NCBI RefSeq assembly: GCF_030464365.1
Contig: NZ_VCYI01000001.1
Coordinates: forward strand, 124,001 to 188,000
From: Methanoculleus methanifontis
Lineage (GTDB): Archaea > Halobacteriota > Methanomicrobia > Methanomicrobiales > Methanoculleaceae
Length of the DNA stretch: 64,000 bases
Direction of reading: 5' to 3'
This document shows positions 8,031-14,439 of the stretch, piece by piece (within the stretch, counting starts at the first letter, position 1; each line of letters starts with the position of its first letter). The position numbers and the translations under genes are program-made. The notes below the pieces were generated by a model. That model saw only the letters and a list, made by a program, of their open reading frames with translations. It had not been told where the DNA came from and made no database searches.

Positions 8031-9134
8031 TCACCACCCCGGGTTGTTCCGCCGGAGCAGCACCGCAAATATCGGCGCCCCGATGACCGCCGTCAGGATG
8101 CCGATCGGTATCTCGGCAGGGGCTGCCGTCCTCGCGACGGTGTCGACGGCGATCAGGAACGCTCCCCCGAGGAGCACCGATATCGGCAGAAGGTAGCGGT
8201 TGTCGGGCCCGACGAGCATCCGTCCCATATGCGGGATAACAAGCCCGATCCACCCGATGATCCCGCTCATGCAGACCGCTGCAGCGGTGATCACGGTCGA
8301 GAGGAGGATGATGACGACCTTCAAGCGCTCGGTGTTCACCCCGAGCGCCCGTGCCTCCTCATCGCCCATCGTGAGGACGTTGATCCGCCACCGGACGGCA
8401 AGCAGCCCCACTATCGAGACGGCGATGATCGGGCCGAGGATCATCAGGTCCGGCGCCGAGACGTGGTTGAGCGATCCGAGCAGCCAGAAGACGATCGCCG
8501 GCATCTTGTTCATCGGGTCGGCCACGTACTTCACCATCGAGGTGAGGGCCGAGAAGAGCGATGTGATCACGATCCCCGAGAGGACGAGCATCAGGATCGG
8601 GGTCGTGCTCCTGACCCGGCTGAGCCCGTAGGCCATCCCCACAGCGAGCAGGCCGAAGACGAACGAAAGGATCTGGACAAGGACGAGGCTGTCGGAGAGG
8701 AGGATGCCGATTGCCGCTCCGAAGCCCGCGCCGGAGGCCACGCCCAGTATCTGCGAGGAGACCAGGGGGTTCCGAAACATCCCCTGGAACGAGGCTCCGC
8801 TGATGGCGAGCCCGGCCCCGACGAGGAGGCCGGCGATGATCCGGGGGATGCGGACGTTTACGACGGCTGAAGTCGCTGTCGCCGCCCAGGTCTCCTCGAT
8901 CGGGAAGACCGAACTTAAGAGCGCCGCTATCACCGTCTCCGGCGGGATCATGTACCGGCCGACCATCAGGGCGACGAACGCCAAAACCCCGAGCACGCCG
9001 AGGAGGAGCATCAGGATGGTGCCGGGGTGCTGTTCTCCCCAGCTCCTGTTGTGGGCCTGGTTTGCCGCCGCCGTCCCGGTCACCGTGGCTCCTCCATTGG
9101 TCTGCACGTCGGCGCTCGTTGAGCTCTGTCTCAT
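8031..9134 (-). CDS. ABC transporter permease, FecCD/BtuC family
   Basis: A 367-residue membrane protein with about ten transmembrane helices, of the FecCD family. Characteristic blocks are RIPRIIAGLLVGAGLAISGA, the following LVSSQILGVASGAGFG, LGSLNHVS, and the C-terminal coupling region FIGLVIPHMGRMLVGPD-like (here GWIGLVIPHMGR). It also carries GAAFLI-like and EIPIGILTAVIGAPIF blocks. The N-terminal 45 residues, before the first helix, are hydrophilic. Its ATG overlaps the stop of the binding-protein gene (ATGA), so the two are translationally coupled. The substrate is undecided between an iron complex and a cobamide. Confidence 0.93.
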   Translation of the reverse strand: MRQSSTSADVQTNGGATVTGTAAANQAHNRSWGEQHPGTILMLLLGVLGVLAFVALMVGRYMIPPETVIAALLSSVFPIEETWAATATSAVVNVRIPRIIAGLLVGAGLAISGASFQGMFRNPLVSSQILGVASGAGFGAAIGILLSDSLVLVQILSFVFGLLAVGMAYGLSRVRSTTPILMLVLSGIVITSLFSALTSMVKYVADPMNKMPAIVFWLLGSLNHVSAPDLMILGPIIAVSIVGLLAVRWRINVLTMGDEEARALGVNTERLKVVIILLSTVITAAAVCMSGIIGWIGLVIPHMGRMLVGPDNRYLLPISVLLGGAFLIAVDTVARTAAPAEIPIGILTAVIGAPIFAVLLRRNNPGW

Positions 9135-10240
9135 CAGGACTGCTTCACCTGGCCGAACGTCACGCTCCCGTAGGTGCCGTCGATGACCTTCTGCGCCTGC
9201 GCATCGGTGATGGGGAACTCGAAGATCTCGGCATAAAAGTCTTTAACCCGGTCGGTGAGCGGCACGTCCTCGAAACGGTCGGGGTAGGCATTATACGCGA
9301 GCCAGAGCGGGTAGAGGACGGCGGATTCGGCGGACGGGCGGCTCCAGAGGAAGACTCCGGTCGGCTCCTTGTAGACCCGGCCTTCTTTGACGGCACCGAG
9401 TTCCTTCCAGCGGCTGTCGTCCTTGAGTTCGGTGGGGCTGCCGGTATCGATGATGATGATATCGGGGTCGACGGCAAGGACCTGCTCCATCGAGATCTCG
9501 TTGATGCCGGTGTGCATCCCCTCCTGCTGCCCCAGCGTGGTCTCGATGCCGGCGACAGCGTTTCTGCACCCCGCAGCCTCGGTCCACTCGGCGAAGAACG
9601 TGTCGCCGCCAAGCGTCTGGAGATGGCTTACGCCCTCGCCCAGGAAGACGGTGGCGCGTTCGTCGTCGGGGATATCGCCGGTGCGCTCGCGGAGGAATGC
9701 GAGGGTTCCATCAAGGTAGTCGATGTAGGCCTGCGCCCGATCGGGCTTTCCGAAGACCTCGCCCATGAAGGCGATCTCCCGCCGCATCTCGTCGAACCCG
9801 TCGCCCATGGTGCCGGAGAGGTAGATGACCGGGATGTCGGTGTGCGATTCCACGATCTTCCCGTCGACATCGAAGGCGATGACACAGTCGGGGTTCGCGA
9901 CCAGGAGTTCTTCGATGTTCACGTTGCCGTTCGTCGTCCGCGGCGCCGGTTTATCGATGATGCCCGGGTCCATCTCCTGCATCATCTCCATCATCTGCGG
10001 CCCTTTCGTGACTGCAACGATGCTGGCGTTTGCCCCGAGGAGGTAGGGCACCTGGCTGATGGGGCCGCCGAAGACACCGAACGTCGCTCCTTTTGCAGGC
10101 AGCGTGATCTGGTTCCCCTCCATGTCGGTGATCGTCCGTGTCGCGGCCGGATCTTCCGGCGTTGTTGTAGTCGTACAACCGCAGCAGAGTATCCCTGACG
10201 CAACGATGAGTGCACAGAGCACATAACTGATTTTTGTCAT
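9134..10240 (-). CDS. ABC transporter substrate-binding lipoprotein, BtuF/FepB type
   Basis: A 368-residue exported binding protein with two lobes linked by a long helix (periplasmic-binding type 2, iron/B12 class). It begins with a signal peptide (MTKISYVLCALIVASGIL) and a cysteine cluster C-C-G-C followed by threonines, which fits lipid anchoring at the outer face of the membrane. Inside are blocks typical of the family: VYLSGTMGDGFDEM, PDCVIAFDV and VLAVDPDIIIID. It is the first gene of the importer operon and has a structured upstream region (palindrome 10243-10256 over its ribosome binding site and inverted repeat 10265-10300). Confidence 0.9.
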   Translation of the reverse strand: MTKISYVLCALIVASGILCCGCTTTTTPEDPAATRTITDMEGNQITLPAKGATFGVFGGPISQVPYLLGANASIVAVTKGPQMMEMMQEMDPGIIDKPAPRTTNGNVNIEELLVANPDCVIAFDVDGKIVESHTDIPVIYLSGTMGDGFDEMRREIAFMGEVFGKPDRAQAYIDYLDGTLAFLRERTGDIPDDERATVFLGEGVSHLQTLGGDTFFAEWTEAAGCRNAVAGIETTLGQQEGMHTGINEISMEQVLAVDPDIIIIDTGSPTELKDDSRWKELGAVKEGRVYKEPTGVFLWSRPSAESAVLYPLWLAYNAYPDRFEDVPLTDRVKDFYAEIFEFPITDAQAQKVIDGTYGSVTFGQVKQS

Positions 10241-10242
10241 CT

Positions 10243-10256
10243 TTACACCTGTGTAA
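10243..10256 (-). promoter_or_regulatory. Palindrome covering the ribosome binding site of the importer operon
   Basis: TTACACCTGTGTAA is a 6-bp palindrome with a two-base centre. On the minus strand it contains AGGTG, the only ribosome binding site candidate before ATG 10240, about five bases away. If folded in RNA it would hide that site. It could also be a protein operator. Confidence 0.45.
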
Positions 10257-10264
10257 CCGTTATA

Positions 10265-10300
10265 CAGCGGAACTTACCTGCTTTAAGCGTAATTCCGCTG
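10265..10300 (-). promoter_or_regulatory. Inverted repeat at the predicted transcription start of the importer operon
   Basis: CAGCGGAA (10265-10272) and TTCCGCTG (10293-10300) are perfect 8-base inverted arms with a 20-base spacer. A minus-strand TATA box, ATTAAATC at 10311-10318, predicts transcription start near 10289, inside the repeat. This is where an archaeal repressor would block initiation. Confidence 0.5.
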
Positions 10301-10427
10301 AATACGTGAGGATTTAATTTTTGTGGAAGAAAACAATTGCCTTTCTCGGTTGAGTTAATTGGTTTTTGTTAACCATGGCGTGTAGATGGCTGCCTGGTTT
10401 CTCTGGTGGTTATGATTGAGCTCCTGC

Positions 10428-10597
10428 CTCGCACCTGACGGTGCTCGAGTTCCGTTCCGTTGGAACGTCGCACCCTACGGCCAGTCGTGCTCGCACCTGA
10501 CGGTGCTCGAGCTCCGTTCCGTTGGAACGTCGCACCCTACGGCCAGTCGTGCTCGCACCTGACGGTGCTCGAGCTCCTGCCCCTACGGGCCAGTCGC
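10428..10597. repeat. Tandem repeat, 62-base period, 2.7 copies, hairpin-rich
   Basis: Units begin at 10428, 10490 and 10552, a period of exactly 62 bases. The first two are almost identical and the third is shortened. Each full unit contains two hairpins, GCACC-TGAC-GGTGC and CGTTCC-GTT-GGAACG. Related single copies of the first hairpin lie at 20213-20225 and 54416-54428. The rest of 10301-10641 holds no gene that I can see. Confidence 0.9.
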
Positions 10598-10606
10598 TTT
10601 GCACAA

Positions 10607-10615
10607 ACTATATAT
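10607..10615 (+). promoter_or_regulatory. TATA box of the Lon-like protease gene
   Basis: ACTATATAT at 10607-10615 lies about 31 bases before ATG 10642. Its upstream edge abuts the end of the tandem repeat. Confidence 0.55.
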
Positions 10616-10641
10616 CCAGATGAATAATATCCGGGCAGCGT

Positions 10642-11502
10642 ATGCGCATACGGGAGAAGACTCTGACGATTCTATTCGTTCTGTCGCTTGTCGCGAACGT
10701 CTTTCTCCTGGTTGTCGTCCTCATGCCGGCGGACGATCTCTCCCCGGCGCTCTCCAAACCCGAGGAGACCGAAACTCTTCCGACTGCGACCGTCGCCCCG
10801 CTCCTCCCGGTGAAGGTGGCCGGGAACGGGAGCGCCGCCTCGATGCAGGTGCCGGTCATCGTCCAGAAGATTGAGGTCGACCGGGGCGGCCCGCTCTTCT
10901 ATGAGGAGGTGATCGAAGAGGGGGCGATGGTGAACGTCTCGGTCGAGGTCGTGCCCGGGAAAGGGAGGGTGCTCGTCCAGACGACGCCCCTGATGGGGAT
11001 GGTCTTTCAGGACGCCGCGAACCTTGCGGTAACGGTCGCCGCCAACCGGTCTCGTGCGGATCTCACGAAGAGTGATATCATCTTCAGCATCCAGGGGCCG
11101 GAGGATATCTCCGAGATCGACGGCCCCAGTGCGGGGGCGCTGATGTCCGTGCTGCTCCTCTCGGTGCTGGAGGACTTCGCGCTCAACGAGAGCGTGACCG
11201 TGACGGGAACCATCGATGAGAACGGGAGTATCGGCCCGGTCGGGGGGATCCTTGAGAAGGCTGAGGCTGCTCAACGCGGCGGGAAGACCCTTCTCATCCT
11301 CTCTGGCGAAAACGATCAGATGCTCGATTACCGCGAGGAGATCCAATCGTTCGGCGGACTGAGGATCGTACGGCAACGGCCGATCATCGTGGATTCAAAA
11401 GAGTTTATCGAAGAGGAACTCGGCATCCGGGTGAAATACGTGAATACCCTCGACGACCTGCTCGCCGATCTTCGTGCCCCTGCGCCCGACCGGTCATCCT
11501 GA
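10642..11502 (+). CDS. Membrane-anchored S16 (Lon-type) serine protease domain protein
   Basis: A 286-residue protein with one N-terminal membrane helix (residues about 8-29), a linker, and a Lon-type proteolytic domain but no ATPase domain. The catalytic serine is Ser163 in DGPSAGALMSV and the partner lysine is Lys206 in GGILEKAEAA, both in family-standard surroundings (TGTIDENGSIGPVGGI before the lysine). The protease domain would face outside the cell if the helix acts as an anchor or signal. Such ATP-independent Lon-like proteins occur in many euryarchaea; their substrates are unknown. The start follows a TATA box at near-leaderless distance. Confidence 0.85.
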   Translation: MRIREKTLTILFVLSLVANVFLLVVVLMPADDLSPALSKPEETETLPTATVAPLLPVKVAGNGSAASMQVPVIVQKIEVDRGGPLFYEEVIEEGAMVNVSVEVVPGKGRVLVQTTPLMGMVFQDAANLAVTVAANRSRADLTKSDIIFSIQGPEDISEIDGPSAGALMSVLLLSVLEDFALNESVTVTGTIDENGSIGPVGGILEKAEAAQRGGKTLLILSGENDQMLDYREEIQSFGGLRIVRQRPIIVDSKEFIEEELGIRVKYVNTLDDLLADLRAPAPDRSS

Positions 11503-11509
11503 CTGAAGG

Positions 11510-11518
11510 GTATTTATC
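11510..11518 (+). promoter_or_regulatory. TATA box of the secreted PsbP-like protein gene
   Basis: GTATTTATC at 11510-11518 is centred about 31 bases before ATG 11546 and lies just downstream of the protease stop codon, so the next gene has its own promoter. Confidence 0.55.
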
Positions 11519-11545
11519 CTCCGCCGGTCTACGTACCTGGACAGT

Positions 11546-12169
11546 ATGAGATCGCAAAAATTGCTGATTGCCGCGGTTTTCGTGGTTGTTCTGGTCGTTG
11601 TTCTGGCGGTTCTGCTGCCGGGGCTCTCCTCGACGCAGCCGCCCGGCCCTGACCCGACCCAACCTCCTACCCCGGCTCCGACCTCCACCTCGGTCCCGAC
11701 ACCGGCACCGAAGCCCGTTCCGGAGAACGGCACCTACGTCAACACCACGTACGGGTATGCCGTCACCTGCCCGGAGGGATGGTTCTACACCGAGTCCGGT
11801 GAGAGCGTCTGGTTCTCCTCGCCGGATAAGCACGAAGAGGTTCGCGTGAACACGAACCCGCTCTCGAGCGAGAGCGAGGGCGACACGGAGAACGTTCTCG
11901 AAGCGCTGAACGCGACCTATGTGGAGGATCTTCGCGCCGGAATCGATGCCGAATGGGTGTCGACGGAGGAGATTTCCCTTGACGGCGTTCCGGCATACGA
12001 GTCGGTCTTCTCTGTTCCCATCGTCGATGAGGACCGGTATACCTTCGTCGTCCGTTACGCCGTCAAGGACGGTGTCATCTACTCGGTCATGCATACGGTG
12101 TTCCCGCCCGAGTACGACGTTTACAACGCCGACGCGGCTCCGGCGGCTGAATCGTTCCGTTTCCTCTAA
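11546..12169 (+). CDS. Exported protein with Pro/Thr linker and PsbP/DcrB-like domain
   Basis: A 207-residue protein. Residues 1-27 form a strongly hydrophobic signal or anchor. Residues 30-58 are a Pro/Thr/Ser-rich linker. The remaining 145 residues resemble the PsbP/DcrB fold: an opening NTTYGYAVTCPEGWFY, then VWFSSPD and a closing AAESFRFL. Proteins of this shape occur in many methanogens as cell-surface proteins of unknown role. There is a C-terminal run of T just after the stop (12171-12178). I do not recognise a specific function. Confidence 0.6.
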   Translation: MRSQKLLIAAVFVVVLVVVLAVLLPGLSSTQPPGPDPTQPPTPAPTSTSVPTPAPKPVPENGTYVNTTYGYAVTCPEGWFYTESGESVWFSSPDKHEEVRVNTNPLSSESEGDTENVLEALNATYVEDLRAGIDAEWVSTEEISLDGVPAYESVFSVPIVDEDRYTFVVRYAVKDGVIYSVMHTVFPPEYDVYNADAAPAAESFRFL

Positions 12170-12170
12170 T

Positions 12171-12178
12171 TTTTTTTG
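12171..12178 (+). terminator. T-tract terminator
   Basis: Eight T at 12171-12178 directly follow the TAA stop of the preceding gene. No strong hairpin is needed for archaeal termination. Confidence 0.55.
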
Positions 12179-12681
12179 GCTGCACCGCAATCCGGAAGTG
12201 TCGGTGGGGTTGTCCTGAAACGGCTCTGCCGGGAGGTACACCTGGCGGGAACAGCGGGCGACATCAAAAAATGTGGCGGGTAAACGGAGTTGCTGAGAGG
12301 TGGTTTTCTTCGGCAGGACGTTTAGAGATGGCTCCCCGTCACCTGTTTTTAACACGGTATCGTGAGCAGTCAGGGGGAGGCTTGCTGGCGAGAGAATATC
12401 GAAGTGCACTGCAACTCGATAACCCGGTCACTTCTATGAATCTGTGGTAATAGTCCTCTGTTTCCCCATATCAGAGGTGAATTGCTGGAGTAGTGTCGTA
12501 TGGTTCAATCCGTTTCGTCTGCAGCGGGTGCCCGCTGCGACACATAGTCGTAATGAACTCCCTGGATAAATCCATTATGATACGGGATTTTGCTATTGCA
12601 CCTATTTTAACCCGCCCAATTTGGAAAATGGGTGTTTATGGGCGTTTCTTAAGTTTTTTATGCCGCTCCGGCCGGGTGCCG
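12179..12681. other. Gene-free interval with a nested inverted repeat
   Basis: About 500 bases without a convincing gene between two converging genes. GCAGCGGG (12521-12528) and CCCGCTGC (12531-12538) form an 8-base inverted repeat with a two-base centre. An outer pair TGTCG (12494-12498) and CGACA (12538-12542) could extend it. The interval is lower in GC than the surrounding genes. Confidence 0.5.
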
Positions 12682-14439
12682 CTACCCCCGCCTGAACATC
12701 CCGTCGAGTTTGCGCCTGTCGAACGCCACGACCGTCGGCCTCCCATGCGGGCACGTCCAGGGTGTCTCCGTCCGGGCGAGCTGGGCGAGAAGACGTTTCT
12801 GCTGGTCGTGCGTGAGATGGGCGCCGGCCTTCACCGCTCCACGGCATGCGACGATGCAGGTGACTGCCTCCCGGCGATCGGGAGCGGTGCGGGATTCGTT
12901 GGAGAGAAGGTCGGCGATCGTCTCGCGGACTGTCTCGGGGCTCTCGGTCGCGCCGAGGGCGGCGGGCACCGCACGGACGGCGAAGGTATCCCGGCCGAAC
13001 TCCTCCACCACGAACCCCTCATCCGCGAGGAGCGCCGTTGCGTCCCGGAGCGCGGCAGACTCCTTTGGGGGGAGGGAGAGGATGACCGGCGCGATCAGTT
13101 CCTGCGACCCGGCTTCCTTATCGCGCTGCTCCGCGACCTGGTCGTAGAGGACGCGCTCGTGAGCCGCGTGCTGGTCGACGAGGTAGAGGGTGCCGTCGGT
13201 TCCCTCCGCCACGATGTAGGTCGCGGCCACCTGTCCGATCGGCTCCATTGCGGGGAGGAGGTTCTCTCCGCCTTTCGTCTCCGTCCGGCGGAGCTGCTTG
13301 TCGGAGAGGGCGAGTTCCCGGTGACCGGCCGTGTAGGACGTCCCGGCCTCGGCGACCGGCGGGGGTGACGGCACCGGTTCGGGCAGATCCCGGGCGATCT
13401 GCTGCTGCACCGGGTCGGTCGCGGTCTCCCGTGCAAGGTCGTGCCCGGCAAGCGCCTCTGCCACCGCGGCCGCAATCGCCGGGAGGATCTCCCGCTCCCG
13501 GGAGAGACGGACCTCCCGTTTGGTTGGATGGACGTTGACGTCCACGAGCTCGGTGTCGATCAAAAGTTCGAGAAACGCCACCGGGTAGCGGTCCTTCGGG
13601 AGGAGGGTGCCGTAGCCCTCCCGGACAGCGGCGGCAATCTGCCGGGAAGAGATGCTTCTCCCGTTGATGCTGACGGAGATCTGCGAGGGACTCCCCCGGC
13701 TCTCCGACGGCCGGGAGATGTAGCCTCCGATACGGAGGAACGGGAGCCTTCCCTCGACCGGGACGAGTGCCCGGGCGAGTTCAGCGCCGTAGAGGCCCGC
13801 GATAGTGTTCTGGAGCCCCGCGGACCGCTGGGTTGCCATCCGCTCTTTTCCGTTGTGCACCACCCGGAAAGCGACCTCGCCGTGGGCAAGGGCGAGATTC
13901 TCCACGACCGCGTAGACGTGGGCGAGTTCGGTGTTCCTGCTCTTGAGGAACTTCCGGCGGGCGGGGGTGTTGTAGAAGAGGCGTTCCACCGTGACCGTCG
14001 TCCCTTCCGGTGCCCCGACCTCGCTCTTCTCCACGACCTCGCCGCCCCTGACGACCAGTCGGGTGCCGGCGAGCGCCCCGGCTCCCCGGGAACGGGTGAT
14101 TACGGTCACCTCCGCGACGGCGGCGATGCTCGCGAGCGCCTCCCCCCGGAACCCGAGTGTCCTGATCGCCGAGAGATCGGCGATATCCCGGATCTTGCTC
14201 GTCGCATGAGGGTGGAACGCGAGGACCGCCTCCTCCGGGTTCATGCCCTCGCCGTTGTCGGTCACCCGGATCTTCGTGACCCCCGTCATGTCTGACGCGA
14301 CGTCGAGGAGGATGCTCGTCGCGCTCGCGTCGATCGCGTTCTCCAGAAGTTCCTTCACCACCGATGCCGGCCGTTCCACGACCTCGCCGGCGGCGATCTG
14401 GTTCACGGTATCGGGGTCGAGGACGCGGATCTTCGTCAT
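12682..14439 (-). CDS. mutL: DNA mismatch repair protein MutL
   Basis: A 585-residue MutL. The N-terminal GHKL ATPase domain shows VNQIAAGEVVERPASVVKEL, DNGEGM, the ATSKI segment and TLGFRGEALASI. The C-terminal dimerisation/endonuclease domain has VDQHAAHERVLYD, matching the metal-binding DQHA-x2-E-x4-E motif except that the last residue is Asp. It also has the CPHGRPT block near the end. MutL couples mismatch recognition by MutS to nicking of the new strand. The gene follows mutS with an ATGA overlap. mutSL are rare in archaea and are generally regarded as bacterial acquisitions. Confidence 0.97.
   Translation of the reverse strand: MTKIRVLDPDTVNQIAAGEVVERPASVVKELLENAIDASATSILLDVASDMTGVTKIRVTDNGEGMNPEEAVLAFHPHATSKIRDIADLSAIRTLGFRGEALASIAAVAEVTVITRSRGAGALAGTRLVVRGGEVVEKSEVGAPEGTTVTVERLFYNTPARRKFLKSRNTELAHVYAVVENLALAHGEVAFRVVHNGKERMATQRSAGLQNTIAGLYGAELARALVPVEGRLPFLRIGGYISRPSESRGSPSQISVSINGRSISSRQIAAAVREGYGTLLPKDRYPVAFLELLIDTELVDVNVHPTKREVRLSREREILPAIAAAVAEALAGHDLARETATDPVQQQIARDLPEPVPSPPPVAEAGTSYTAGHRELALSDKQLRRTETKGGENLLPAMEPIGQVAATYIVAEGTDGTLYLVDQHAAHERVLYDQVAEQRDKEAGSQELIAPVILSLPPKESAALRDATALLADEGFVVEEFGRDTFAVRAVPAALGATESPETVRETIADLLSNESRTAPDRREAVTCIVACRGAVKAGAHLTHDQQKRLLAQLARTETPWTCPHGRPTVVAFDRRKLDGMFRRG

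Noticed and set aside
10428-10597. Tandem repeat as a CRISPR array
   Set aside because: The whole 62-base unit is repeated without variable spacers and no cas gene is present.
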